Below, one piece after another: positions 47,768 through 56,915 of a stretch of DNA of 64,000 nt. Positions within the stretch are counted from its first letter, which is position 1; every line of letters begins with the position of its first letter. The DNA is from Arthrobacter sp. Alg241-R88. Its GTDB lineage: Bacteria; Actinomycetota; Actinomycetes; Actinomycetales; Micrococcaceae. Position numbers and translations under genes: made by a program. The notes under the pieces are model-generated. The model was not told the DNA's origin. It did no database searches and worked only from the letters and a program-made list of their open reading frames with translations. The stretch is taken from contig NZ_UNRG01000007.1 in NCBI RefSeq assembly GCF_900537115.1, positions 35,682 to 99,681 on the forward strand, written 5' to 3'.

Positions 47768-47987
47768 CGACGCTCCACCATATCCAGCACCCATATTGGC
47801 AACGCCCCATCACCTCCAGCATCGGAATCGGCAACGCTTTCTCGCCGTCCACGGGTCGAACCACAGCTTCCCGCAGGCACATGAGAGAGCGTTTCGAAAG
47901 GGACGCATCAAGTGAGAGAGCGTTCGGCAAACACCGCATCAAGTGAGAGAGCGTTGGAGAAATGGCCGCATCAAGTGAGAGAGCGTT
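47768..47987. repeat. 32-bp-phased repeat array (locus 4)
   Basis: Left-oriented, partly degenerate copies begin at 47770, 47802 and 47834 (exactly 32 bp apart). Right-oriented copies of GCATCAAGTGAGAGAGCGTT start at 47905, 47936 and 47968 (31 and 32 bp), with a partial one near 47882-47892. The array fills all of the gap between the convergent TAXI and ramB-like genes and its last unit touches the ramB stop codon. Confidence 0.88.
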
Positions 47988-49474
47988 CAGCTTCCCGAGT
48001 GCGCCTGCAGGAAGCTGTACACCTCGGTTTCGTCCACCCCGGGGAACGCCCCCGGCGGCATTGCGGCCAGCAGATGGGAGTGGGCCCGGGCGGAGGGCCA
48101 CGCGTTCCCGGCCCACTCCGACGTCAGCGATTCGGGCGGGCGTTTGCAGCAGGTGGGATCGGGGCAGTTGGACGCAGCCCGCGCAGTCGTCTCCCGCCCG
48201 CGGAACCACTTCACGTGCTGGTACGGCACCCCGATGCTCAGTGAAAACTCCCCCGCGGCGGAACGTTCCGTGCGCGCCGTGCACCAGTAGGTACCGGACG
48301 GCGTATCCGTGTACTGGCTGTAGGCACTGAACTTGTCCGGCACATCGAACACGGCTCGTGACGTCCAGGCCTTGCACGACGGCTGCCCTTCGATGGCGCC
48401 GGTATGGTCCTGAGGAAAGTTCACGCCGTCGTTCTCGTAGGCCTTGTAGATGATGCCGCTCTGGTGCGTCTTCTGAAAATGCGTGGTGATGCCCAGATGC
48501 TTCGTGGCCAGGTTTGTGAAGCGGTGGGCCGCTGTCTCATAGGAAACGGCAAACGCGTCCCGGATATCCTCGACCGCGATTTCCTTCGCCGCCTTGGCTT
48601 TTTGCAGAAATTCCACGGTTGCCTGCTCAGGGAGGAGCAAGGCTGCGGCGAAATAGTTCGTGGCCACCCGCTGGGCGAGGAAGTCACCGTAGTTCCGGGG
48701 CGTTTCGTGTCCCAGCACGTAGTGTCCCAGGGCCTGCAGCAGTACAGAGCGCGGATCGTGGTCCTGCCGCTGGCTTTGGGTCAGGTAAATTCTGCGGTTC
48801 TTCAAATCCGTGACGGAGCGGGTTGAATGGGGCAGGTCGCCCACATGATGCAGGGTGAAACCGAGGTGCTCGGCGATGTCCGCGATCACGTGCTGGCTCA
48901 GCGGCCCGGTGGTGTAACCCACCTCCTTGAGGACCTTCTGCGCTTCGGCTTCATACTCCGGAAAATAGTTCCCCCGCTCCCTCATCATGGCCCGCAGTTC
49001 ACCATTGGCCCGACGGGCTTCTTCCGGGGTGGCCACCTGCTCGTTCATCTTGCGTTCGAGCTCCTGCAGCAGCCCCACCTGGGCCTCGAGCACATCCAGC
49101 GGAAGCCGCGCGCTGATGCGGATTTTCGGCAGGTTCAGGGATTCATAGAGGGGTCCGCGCTGATACCGCTCAAGCTCGATCTCCAAGGCGGCCCGGCGGC
49201 TCGGCGGTTCGGCTCCGAGCAGCTGATCGATGCTGACGTTGAGTGCGGACGCCAGGTGCTGCAGCAGGCCAAGTTTGGGCTCCCGCTTTCCGTTTTCAAT
49301 CAGGCTCAGCTGGCTCGGCGCTGTCCCGACGGCGGCGCTCAGGCCCTCGAGCGTAAGCCCTGCCTGTTTGCGCAGATGGCGTACACGGCGGCCGAGCGAG
49401 ATGACGTCCAGGTCCACCGCCGCCCCCGGCGACTGCGGTGGGGATACTTCCCTGTTCCAGCTTGTAAGCGACAT
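47987..49474 (-). CDS. ramB: RamB-like regulator of acetate/glyoxylate metabolism (XRE + IrrE-like + DUF2083)
   Basis: A 495-residue regulator. The XRE helix-turn-helix (about 26-80) reads LGRRVRHLRKQAGLTLEGLSAAVGTAPSQLSLIENGKREPK. A long helical linker follows, then an IrrE/ImmA-like domain (VLLQALGHYVLGHETPRNYGDFLAQRVATNYFAAALLLP; the HExxH is not intact). The C-terminal DUF2083-like part has Cys residues (SNCPDPTCCKRPPE). RamB-type proteins control isocitrate lyase and malate synthase genes in Corynebacterium and Mycobacterium. Here it is divergent from aceA. ATG 49474 or ATG 49501 may be the start. Confidence 0.82.
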   Translation of the reverse strand: MSLTSWNREVSPPQSPGAAVDLDVISLGRRVRHLRKQAGLTLEGLSAAVGTAPSQLSLIENGKREPKLGLLQHLASALNVSIDQLLGAEPPSRRAALEIELERYQRGPLYESLNLPKIRISARLPLDVLEAQVGLLQELERKMNEQVATPEEARRANGELRAMMRERGNYFPEYEAEAQKVLKEVGYTTGPLSQHVIADIAEHLGFTLHHVGDLPHSTRSVTDLKNRRIYLTQSQRQDHDPRSVLLQALGHYVLGHETPRNYGDFLAQRVATNYFAAALLLPEQATVEFLQKAKAAKEIAVEDIRDAFAVSYETAAHRFTNLATKHLGITTHFQKTHQSGIIYKAYENDGVNFPQDHTGAIEGQPSCKAWTSRAVFDVPDKFSAYSQYTDTPSGTYWCTARTERSAAGEFSLSIGVPYQHVKWFRGRETTARAASNCPDPTCCKRPPESLTSEWAGNAWPSARAHSHLLAAMPPGAFPGVDETEVYSFLQAHSGS

Positions 49475-49648
49475 TTTTGAAGAATACGGGAAGAACTGCA
49501 TTTCTTTCCACGTTTTTCTCTACCAACCCTGTTGGAAGTGCTGAAAAGTAGTGATCACGGAAAGAAACACCGCACCGGGAAGCCAGCGGGAACCGCAAAG
49601 GCGCGGTTCCCGCCTACCGATCCCGGAGCTCAATCAAGGAGATCAACG

Positions 49649-50992
49649 ATGACTGCAGCATTTGAGCCCACCCAGCAGACGCCCGGCCAGGACACAACAC
49701 AGCAGGCCGCCGCCCTGGAGCTCGAGTGGGCCGCCAACCCCCGCTGGGAAGGTGTGACCCGGGACTACTCAGCCTCCGACGTCGTCCGTCTCCGCGGCCG
49801 CGTCTCCGAAGAACACACCCTGGCCCGCCGCGGCTCGGAGAAGCTGTGGAAGCAGCTCACCGAAGAGCACAAGGAAGGCAAGTACACCAATGCCCTCGGC
49901 GCCCTGACCGGCAACCAGGCCGTGCAGCAGGTCAAGGCCGGGCTCCGCGCCATCTACCTTTCAGGCTGGCAGGTGGCTGCGGACGCGAACAACTCCGGCC
50001 ACACCTACCCGGACCAGTCCCTCTACCCGGCCAACTCCGTGCCCACCGTGGTCCGCCGCATCAACAACGCCCTGCTCCGGGCAGACCAGATCGAATTCGC
50101 CGAGGGCGTGCAGACCGTCGAGGACTGGCTGGTCCCGATCGTTGCCGACGCCGAGGCAGGGTTCGGCGGCCCGCTGAACGCCTACGAACTCATGAAATCC
50201 ATGATCCAGGCCGGCGCCTCCGGCGTTCACTGGGAGGACCAGCTCGCCTCCGAAAAGAAGTGCGGCCACCTCGGCGGCAAGGTCCTGATCCCCACCCAGC
50301 AGCACGTCCGCACCCTGAACGCCGCCCGCCTCGCGGCCGACGTCGCCGGCACCCCGACGGTGGTCATCGCCCGCACCGACGCGGAGGCAGCGACCCTGAT
50401 CACGTCCGACGTGGACGAACGGGACCAGGAATTCATCCTTCGCGAAGGCGGACAGCCCGTGCGCACCGCCGAGGGCTTCTACAAGGTCCGCAACGGCATC
50501 GAACCCTGCATCGCCCGTGCCAAGGCCTACGCACCCTACTCAGACCTCATTTGGATGGAGACCGGGACCCCGGACCTGGAGCTGGCACGCAAGTTCGCCG
50601 AAGCCGTCAAGGCCGAGTTCCCGGATCAGATGCTTTCCTACAACTGCTCGCCGTCGTTCAACTGGCGCAAGCACCTGGATGACGCCACCATCGCCAAGTT
50701 CCAGCGCGAGCTCGGCGCCATGGGCTTCACGTTCCAGTTCATCACCCTCGCCGGTTTCCACGCCCTGAACTACTCGATGTTCGACCTCGCCCACGGCTAC
50801 GCCCGCGAAGGCATGAGCGCCTACGTCGAGCTTCAGGAAAAGGAATTCGCCTCCGAGTCCCGCGGCTACACCGCAACCAAGCACCAGCGCGAAGTCGGCA
50901 CCGGCTACTTCGACGACATCGCTACTGCGCTCAACCCGAACGCGTCCACCCTGGCCCTGGTGGGATCCACCGAAGAAGGCCAGTTCCACTAA
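49649..50992 (+). CDS. aceA: Isocitrate lyase
   Basis: A 447-residue enzyme that splits isocitrate to succinate and glyoxylate, the first step of the glyoxylate shunt. The catalytic loop is [16 protein letters not shown] (KKCGH 203-207, C205), and [21 protein letters not shown] and [13 protein letters not shown] are conserved. AAGGAG lies 6 nt before ATG 49649. The gene is divergent from the RamB-like regulator (174 bp apart) and is followed 224 bp later by malate synthase. Strong C-ending codon bias suggests high expression. Confidence 0.97.
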   Translation: MTAAFEPTQQTPGQDTTQQAAALELEWAANPRWEGVTRDYSASDVVRLRGRVSEEHTLARRGSEKLWKQLTEEHKEGKYTNALGALTGNQAVQQVKAGLRAIYLSGWQVAADANNSGHTYPDQSLYPANSVPTVVRRINNALLRADQIEFAEGVQTVEDWLVPIVADAEAGFGGPLNAYELMKSMIQAGASGVHWEDQLASEKKCGHLGGKVLIPTQQHVRTLNAARLAADVAGTPTVVIARTDAEAATLITSDVDERDQEFILREGGQPVRTAEGFYKVRNGIEPCIARAKAYAPYSDLIWMETGTPDLELARKFAEAVKAEFPDQMLSYNCSPSFNWRKHLDDATIAKFQRELGAMGFTFQFITLAGFHALNYSMFDLAHGYAREGMSAYVELQEKEFASESRGYTATKHQREVGTGYFDDIATALNPNASTLALVGSTEEGQFH

Positions 50993-51216
50993 TTTCCACC
51001 CCTCGACGGCGGACCGGTCACCCTTGCCTTCGAAGCGGCAATGCTCTGCCTGCTATCCCCATGCCCGCCCCAAGACCTCGTAGAACTCGGTCGGGGGCGG
51101 GCACAGGGCCCCTTTACGCAGGCTGCCGCATCACCGCTCCTTCGGCTTTGCGCGTTCCTCTCCTTTGTGTCACTAGCCGCCGTCGAACTTCCCTTTTCGT
51201 CTTTAAGGAGACAGAA

Positions 51217-52869
51217 ATGAACAGCTTTACCGATAGCTTCACGATTAATGGCATAACTCTCACCGCCCAGCCCATTTGCCGGCAGAACGAGGTTCTTACT
51301 CCGGACGCACTGGAGTTCGTGGCCAAGCTGCACCGGGCTACTGCTGAGCGGCGCCAGGAACTTTTGCAGGCGCGGCGGACCCGGCGGGCCGAGATTGCCG
51401 GCGGGCAGGACCCGAGGTTCCTGCGGGAGACCGAGCACATTCGCAACGATCCGTCCTGGCGAGTGGCTCCCCCGGCACCCGGGCTGGAGGACCGTCGTGT
51501 AGAGATCACGGGCCCGGTGGACAGGAAGATGACCATTAACGCGTTGAACTCCGGCGCCAAGGTGTGGCTCGCGGACATGGAGGACTCCTCCACCCCCACT
51601 TGGCGCAACGTCATCAAAGGCCAACTGAACCTCACCGACGCACTGGAGCGCCGGATCGACTTCACTACCGAAGAAGGCAAGGAATACAAGCTCCGCCCCG
51701 GGGGCGAACTGCCCACCATCGTGGTCCGCCCCCGCGGCTGGCACCTGCCGGAAAAGCACATGGTCATCGACGGCGCCCCGGTGGCGGGCGGCATCGTGGA
51801 CTTCGGCCTGTTCTTCTTCCACAACGCCCGTCGCCTGCTGGCCCAGGGCAAGGGCCCTTACTTCTACCTGCCCAAGATCGAAAACCACCTCGAAGCCCGG
51901 CTCTGGAACGATATCTTCATCCTCGCCCAGGACCTGCTGGGCATCCCGCAGGGCACCATCCGCGCCACCGTGCTGATCGAAACCATCACCGCAGCCTTTG
52001 AGATGGAGGAAATCCTCTACGAACTGCGCGACCACGCCGCCGGCCTGAACGCCGGCCGCTGGGACTACATCTTCTCCCTCATCAAGAACTTCCGCACCCG
52101 CGGCCCACGGTTCGTCCTCCCGGACCGCGGCCAGGTGTCCATGACCCAGCCCTTCATGCGCGCCTACACCGAACAGCTCGTGCGCGCCTGCCACAAGCGC
52201 GGCGCCATGGCCATCGGCGGGATGGCAGCGGCAGTGCCCAACCGCAAGGACCCCGAAGCGAACGCCAACACCTTCGAAAAGGTCCGCGCCGACAAGACCC
52301 GCGAAGCCAACGACGGCTTCGACGGCTCCTGGGTGGCCCACCCCGACCTGGTGCCCGTCTGCCGCGAGGTGTTCGACTCCATCCTGGGCGCGAAGCCCAA
52401 CCAGCTGGACCGCACCCGCGAGGACGTCATCCCGGACGACCGTGCCCTGATCAACGTGGCCGCCACCGAGGGCACCATCACCGAACAGGGCATCCGGAAC
52501 AACATCGAAGTGGGGATCCGCTACATCGAATCCTGGCTCCGCGGCAACGGCGCCGTCGCCATCCACAACCTCATGGAAGACGCCGCCACTGCCGAGATCT
52601 CCCGCTCCCAGCTCTGGCAGTGGATCTACGCCCGGGCCATCACCGATCATGGCGAAATCGTCACCCACGAGTGGATCGAGGAGCTCCTGGACCAGGAATT
52701 CGCCAGGCTCGAACGCTTCGACGGCGACCGCTTCGAGGACGCCCGCGACATCTTCGAAGAAGTCACCCTCGCCCAGGACTTCCCGTCCTTCCTCACCCTC
52801 CCCGCCTACGCCCGCTATCTCACCGAAGCCCGCGAGCGCGCATCGGTAGAGGAGCTCGCTGCAGCATAA
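51217..52869 (+). CDS. aceB: Malate synthase A
   Basis: A 550-residue protein of the AceB (A-type) family, condensing glyoxylate with acetyl-CoA to malate. Seen are [32 protein letters not shown] (active-site Arg), [36 protein letters not shown], and [19 protein letters not shown] with the catalytic Asp. AAGGAGACAGAA precedes ATG 51217. The 224-bp gap after aceA shows no clear hairpin, so aceB may share the aceA promoter or have its own. A symmetrical repeat array follows. Confidence 0.96.
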   Translation: MNSFTDSFTINGITLTAQPICRQNEVLTPDALEFVAKLHRATAERRQELLQARRTRRAEIAGGQDPRFLRETEHIRNDPSWRVAPPAPGLEDRRVEITGPVDRKMTINALNSGAKVWLADMEDSSTPTWRNVIKGQLNLTDALERRIDFTTEEGKEYKLRPGGELPTIVVRPRGWHLPEKHMVIDGAPVAGGIVDFGLFFFHNARRLLAQGKGPYFYLPKIENHLEARLWNDIFILAQDLLGIPQGTIRATVLIETITAAFEMEEILYELRDHAAGLNAGRWDYIFSLIKNFRTRGPRFVLPDRGQVSMTQPFMRAYTEQLVRACHKRGAMAIGGMAAAVPNRKDPEANANTFEKVRADKTREANDGFDGSWVAHPDLVPVCREVFDSILGAKPNQLDRTREDVIPDDRALINVAATEGTITEQGIRNNIEVGIRYIESWLRGNGAVAIHNLMEDAATAEISRSQLWQWIYARAITDHGEIVTHEWIEELLDQEFARLERFDGDRFEDARDIFEEVTLAQDFPSFLTLPAYARYLTEARERASVEELAAA

Positions 52870-53000
52870 CCAAGACTTCCGTCCGCCGGGCCGGCACGCC
52901 CTCCGCAACAGGCACCTCCGAAATCCGGAGGGCCGGCCCGGCGACGGAGCACCCTCTGAGCAGCTCCGGTGCCGGGCGTCCCCACCCCCCACGACACCGG

Positions 53001-53102
53001 ACGCTCTCTCACTTAACGCAACAAATCCAAGGACGCTCTCTCACTTTCCAGAAGAAAGTGAGAGAGCGTCGGTCGTTAAGCAGCATCAAATGAGAGAGCG
53101 TC
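53001..53102. repeat. 32-bp-phased repeat array (locus 5), fully symmetrical
   Basis: GACGCTCTCTCACTT copies begin at 53001 and 53033 (32 bp). Inverted copies follow with GAGAGAGCGTC at 53060-53070 and 53092-53102 (32 bp). The inner pair forms a near-perfect stem (CTCTCTCACTTTC with GAAAGTGAGAGAG) around a 5-nt loop, and the outer pair flanks it. It is the cleanest example of the family and sits between the convergent aceB and MFS genes. Confidence 0.9.
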
Positions 53103-53120
53103 CCGGGGGGCCAGGCCGGC

Positions 53121-53199
53121 GACGGCGGGGGAAAGCACGCGGACGGCGGGGGGAAAGCACAACGACGTCCTGGGGGGGGAACGCACGACGACGGCGGGC
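53121..53199. repeat. Short G-rich direct repeats
   Basis: GACGGCGGGGGAAAGCAC (53121-53138), a 1-nt longer copy (53142-53160), a diverged copy (53164-53186) and a partial one (53188-53199) follow each other between repeat array 5 and the MFS gene stop. Runs of 5-8 G are unusual here and could form G-quadruplexes. No coding role is seen. Confidence 0.6.
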
Positions 53200-53211
53200 T
53201 GCTGTTACGCC

Positions 53212-54405
53212 TTACCGCCCCTTGGGCACCCGCCGCACGGAGAGGGTGGCAGCAAGGAAGAACGTCAGCACCGACGCCAGAATCACCAGCAGGGCCGGTG
53301 TCCAGGATCCTGAGACGTCGTGCACGTATCCCACCAGGGGTGGAGCGACGGCACCGAAGCAGTAACCCAGCCCCTGGACGGTGGCGGACATCCGGCCGGC
53401 GGCAACCTGGTCGCGGGCCAGCTTGATGATGGCGATGAAGATCAGCGTAATCCCGCCGCCCTGGGCAACCCCGCCAAAGACGGACCAAAGCCACCAAAGC
53501 TCCGGGGCCAGCAGGAGCCCGGCCGGCACGGTCGTCCACAACAGGCCCAAGGTGACGGCCGCCGTCGTCGTACTGAAGTATTTGGCGGCGAACGGCACCC
53601 CGAGGCCGCCCACTATGGCAAACACCTGGAACAGCGAGGATCCCGCTCCGGCCGCAGCAGCGGACATGCCAAGTTCGTCATTGAGGTAGCTGGGCAGCCA
53701 CGCAGTGACGGCGTAGTAGGAGAAGGCCTGGCCTGCGAACGCAGCCGTCAGCCCCGCCGTGGTCCATGCCGATCCGGCACGCGTTCCGTCCCTGGGGCCG
53801 GCCGGGACATCAGCGGGGGAAGGAACAAAGGCGATGCGGAGTCCGACGGCGAGCGCCCAGCAGACCATGGCCGCCACAGCGAAGATCCCCACCGACGCGA
53901 GCGCCAGCCGCCACCCCGCCAGTTCGGCCAGCGGGGCCGTGACCATCGAGGTCAGGAAGGAGCCAACGTTCAGCGCCGCCGTGTAAACGCCCATGGCCGT
54001 TCCCTGCCGCAAGGGCGGGAAATCGCGGCGGATGATGAGGGGCGCGGCGATGTTGCCGATGGTGATGGCAAGGCCAATCACCACTGTCCCCGCCAGCACC
54101 AGTGCCGGGCCGCCGGCCGAACGGATGACCACCCCGGCCAGCACGCCCAGGATGGTGAGGGTCACGGCGAACTCGGCGCCATACCCGCGGGCCACCAGTG
54201 AGGCCAGGGGTGCTGCGAGCGCAAAGCACAGCACCGGGATGCTGGTCAGCAGCCCCAGCACCACCGGGGAAAAGCCCAGGTCGGCCTGCATAACATCCAC
54301 TACCGGGGCTACAGCCACAAAGGGGCCGCGAAGGTTCAGCGCCAGCAGCCCGATGCAGGCCAGCAGGATCCAGGTGTTCGGAATCCTGGCGAGGAAGCGG
54401 GCCAT
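53212..54405 (-). CDS. MFS transporter, CynX/NimT (cyanate-permease-like) group
   Basis: A 397-residue 12-helix transporter: LLALNLRGPFVAVAPVVDVMQADLGFSPVVLGLLTSIPVLCFAL in the first two helices (the NLRxP signature of CynX/NimT), LRQGTAMGVYTAALNVGSFLTS, and YYAVTAWLPSYLNDELGMSAAAAG in the second half. The group includes cyanate and 2-nitroimidazole transporters. ATG 54405 (or the preceding GTG 54408) is taken as start because codons further up run into the promoter of the divergent hydroxyacid dehydrogenase. Substrate unknown. Confidence 0.85.
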   Translation of the reverse strand: MARFLARIPNTWILLACIGLLALNLRGPFVAVAPVVDVMQADLGFSPVVLGLLTSIPVLCFALAAPLASLVARGYGAEFAVTLTILGVLAGVVIRSAGGPALVLAGTVVIGLAITIGNIAAPLIIRRDFPPLRQGTAMGVYTAALNVGSFLTSMVTAPLAELAGWRLALASVGIFAVAAMVCWALAVGLRIAFVPSPADVPAGPRDGTRAGSAWTTAGLTAAFAGQAFSYYAVTAWLPSYLNDELGMSAAAAGAGSSLFQVFAIVGGLGVPFAAKYFSTTTAAVTLGLLWTTVPAGLLLAPELWWLWSVFGGVAQGGGITLIFIAIIKLARDQVAAGRMSATVQGLGYCFGAVAPPLVGYVHDVSGSWTPALLVILASVLTFFLAATLSVRRVPKGR

Positions 54406-54549
54406 CACCGGCAGGGCTTGGGGGTTTGATCTCGTTTCATTACCCCCATTGCTATCACGGGCACCAACACGGCAGTTCCCCGTGGCGGCGTGCCGGTCCT
54501 GCCTTACGATGAACATCACAGCCGCAGACTCCGGGACGAAGGACACACC

Positions 54550-55509
54550 ATGCAGCACCGGCTTGCCATCCTTGACGACTACCAGGACGTGGCGCATGGC
54601 TTCGCGGACTGGTCCTCCCTCGAGGCCGACGGCGTGGCGGTCACCTCCTACCGGGAGCCGTTCGCATCGCAGGACGCGCTGGTGTCCGCCCTGGCAGGTG
54701 TCACCATCATCATTGCGATGCGGGAGCGGACGGCCTTCCCGCGGGAGGTGCTTGAAAAGCTTCCCGCCCTCCAGCTCCTGGTGACCACCGGCATGGCAAA
54801 CGCCTCGATCGATGTGGAGGCGGCAGCAGAGCTCGGAATCACCGTGTGCGGTACTCCCGGATCGCCCACCGCCGCCCCGGAACTGACGTGGGCACTGCTC
54901 CTGGCCATTGCGCGCAACATCCCCGCCGAGGACGCCTCGCTCCGCTCCGGCGGCTGGCAGAGCACGGTGGGGTTCGAACTCGCGGGCAAGACCTTGGGCG
55001 TGGTGGGCCTGGGCAAGATAGGCCGCAGGATTGCCGCCTACGGCCAGGCTTTCGGCATGGAGGTCCTTGCATGGAGCCAGAACCTGGCAGAGGAGGACGC
55101 AGCGGAAGCCGGGGTGCGGAAGGTGTCCAAGGCGGACCTTTTTCGAAATTCCGACGTCGCCACGCTCCACCTGCGCCTGTCTCCCCGTTCCGAGGGCATA
55201 GTGGGCGAACCGGAGCTGCGGCTGCTCGGGCCCGACGGCGTCCTGGTGAACACCGCAAGAGGTCCTTTGGTTGACCAGGACGCCCTGGTGCGCGCCCTGT
55301 CCGAAGGTTGGATAGCCGGCGCCGCGCTGGATGTCTTTGACCACGAACCCCTGCCCGCAGGCCACCCGCTCCTCAGTGCCCCCAACACGGTGCTGTCCCC
55401 GCACCTGGGCTACGTTACGCGGGAGAGCTACCGGCAGTTTTACGGCGGGGCGCTGGAGGATGTGAAAGCCTGGCTCGCCGGCTCACCCGTGCGCGTGATC
55501 TCCGCCTGA
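54550..55509 (+). CDS. D-2-hydroxyacid dehydrogenase family protein
   Basis: A 319-residue NAD(P)-dependent enzyme. The Rossmann motif is VVGLGKIGRR (153-160), VNTARGPLVDQDALVRAL gives the conserved Arg, DVFDHEPLP the Glu, and LSPHLGYVT the active-site His. AAGGA lies 7 nt before ATG 54550. Family members reduce 2-keto acids (glyoxylate, hydroxypyruvate, phosphoglycerate). It is not SerA, since no regulatory domain is present. Proximity to the glyoxylate-shunt genes is suggestive but does not prove the substrate. It ends 42 bp before the convergent ROK gene. Confidence 0.87.
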   Translation: MQHRLAILDDYQDVAHGFADWSSLEADGVAVTSYREPFASQDALVSALAGVTIIIAMRERTAFPREVLEKLPALQLLVTTGMANASIDVEAAAELGITVCGTPGSPTAAPELTWALLLAIARNIPAEDASLRSGGWQSTVGFELAGKTLGVVGLGKIGRRIAAYGQAFGMEVLAWSQNLAEEDAAEAGVRKVSKADLFRNSDVATLHLRLSPRSEGIVGEPELRLLGPDGVLVNTARGPLVDQDALVRALSEGWIAGAALDVFDHEPLPAGHPLLSAPNTVLSPHLGYVTRESYRQFYGGALEDVKAWLAGSPVRVISA

Positions 55510-55551
55510 GCCGGTTTCAGCCTCCGGGACGGTTGAGCGGTTTGCAGCCGG

Positions 55552-56763
55552 CTACCCGGTCGCCTGAAGGGTTGCCTCGATCGCTGCCGGGGCCAACACA
55601 TGTTGGGTCACCATCTGGCTTGCTCCCAGGATGGCAGCCCGGTCACCGGCGAGGGACAGTGCGATCCGAAGCTGGGCCGTGGCCAGCGGCAGCGAGCGCC
55701 GGTAAACCACCTCGCGTACACCCGCCATCAGGTGTTCCCCGGCTTGGCCCAGGCTTCCGCCGATCACCACGACAGACGGATTGAGCAGATTGACCACTGT
55801 AGCCAGGACATCGCCGACGTCCCTGCCCGCCTGGCGCAGCACCTGGATGGCCTGCAGGTTTCCCTGCGCCACAAGCCGCAGTACGTCACTGCCCTTCTCG
55901 GCCTGCACTCCCTGCCGGTTCAGCTCCGCAGCCAGCGCCGGACCGGATGCCAAAGCCTCCAGGCAGCCGTAGTTGCCGCAGCGGCAGAGCACGTCGTCGC
56001 CGCGGGGGACCCGCACGTGGCCCAGGTCGCCGGCGGTACCGTTGGCACCGCGCTGCAGGGTGCCGCTGCTGATGATCCCGGAGCCGATTCCGGTGGCCAC
56101 CTTGATGAACAGGAAGTTGTCGTCCTCGGGCCAGTGCGCGGTCCGCTCCCCCAGCGCCATAATGTTCACGTCATTGTCCACCAGCACCGGGACCGGCAGG
56201 GAGCGCTGGACGTAGGAGACGACGTCGAACCCGTCCCAGCCCGGCATGATGGGCGGCTTGACGGGCTGGCCGGTGGAGTGCTCCACCGGCCCCGGCAAGC
56301 CGATCCCGACACCTGCCAGGTCAGCCGCATCCCGCCCGGCCACGGCCAGCAGCGACAATCCCTCCTTGACCGCCCGGGCCAGGACGGCCTCCGGGCCGTC
56401 CGCGACATCCTGCGCCAGGCGCTGTTCGGCGAGGACATTGCTGTTGAGGTCCGTGACGGCGACGATCATGTGCGTGGCCCCAACATCCACCGCCAGCACC
56501 ACGCGCACCGCGGGGTTAAAGGCAAAGCGCGACGGCGGCCTTCCGCCGCTCGAGTTCGCCTCACCGGCAGGGCCAACCAGTCCTGATGCGATGAGCGCGT
56601 CAATGCGCGCTGCCACGGTGGAGCGCGCCAGGCCGGTGGTCAGCGCCAGTTCGGCCCGCGTCCGCGCTTTACCGTCGCGGAGGAGCTGGAACAGGTCGCC
56701 CGCCCCGCCCTGGGCTGTGGCAGGCTCAGACGCTGCGGTACTGCTGCCTGCTGTCTTGGTCAT
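55552..56763 (-). CDS. ROK-family transcriptional repressor
   Basis: A 403-residue protein: an N-terminal winged helix (about 28-62; RTRAELALTTGLARSTVAARIDALIASGLV), then the ROK fold with VVLAVDVGATHMIVAV, the GLPGPV segment, GTAGDLGHV, and the zinc site CRCGNYGCLEALAS. These repressors of carbohydrate operons release DNA on binding a sugar or sugar phosphate. It is divergent from the four-gene sugar operon, and a perfect dyad overlaps that operon's promoter, so this is its expected regulator. Confidence 0.9.
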   Translation of the reverse strand: MTKTAGSSTAASEPATAQGGAGDLFQLLRDGKARTRAELALTTGLARSTVAARIDALIASGLVGPAGEANSSGGRPPSRFAFNPAVRVVLAVDVGATHMIVAVTDLNSNVLAEQRLAQDVADGPEAVLARAVKEGLSLLAVAGRDAADLAGVGIGLPGPVEHSTGQPVKPPIMPGWDGFDVVSYVQRSLPVPVLVDNDVNIMALGERTAHWPEDDNFLFIKVATGIGSGIISSGTLQRGANGTAGDLGHVRVPRGDDVLCRCGNYGCLEALASGPALAAELNRQGVQAEKGSDVLRLVAQGNLQAIQVLRQAGRDVGDVLATVVNLLNPSVVVIGGSLGQAGEHLMAGVREVVYRRSLPLATAQLRIALSLAGDRAAILGASQMVTQHVLAPAAIEATLQATG

Positions 56764-56805
56764 AGGAAATAGATAGCACGGCTACTTCTGCATGTCACGC
56801 GGTCA

Positions 56806-56842
56806 ACTTTTGCTTGACGCAAAGCAAAAGTAGCCCTAGCTT
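56806..56842 (+). promoter_or_regulatory. Promoter and ROK operator of the sugar operon
   Basis: ACTTTTGCTT (56806-56815) and AAGCAAAAGT (56822-56831) form a perfect 10-bp dyad with 6 bp between. A promoter TTGACG (56814-56819), 17-bp spacer, TAGCTT (56837-56842) overlaps it, so repressor binding would block the -35 region. The TTTGC/GCAAA dyad is typical of NagC/XylR-type ROK operators. Confidence 0.75.
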
Positions 56843-56915
56843 TGCAGTAGACCTATGGGCTGTGGCCGAGACCACTCCCTGCAACCCGGAACCGAGTACA
56901 AACTCAGGAGAGCAC

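Noticed and set aside
47768..47987. CRISPR array, because of regular 20-bp repeats every 31-32 bp
   Set aside because: Spacers would be only 11-12 nt, orientation changes in the middle, copies are degenerate, and no cas genes are nearby.
50989..52992. 667-codon minus-strand frame opposite aceB
   Set aside because: Antisense shadow of a certain malate synthase gene.
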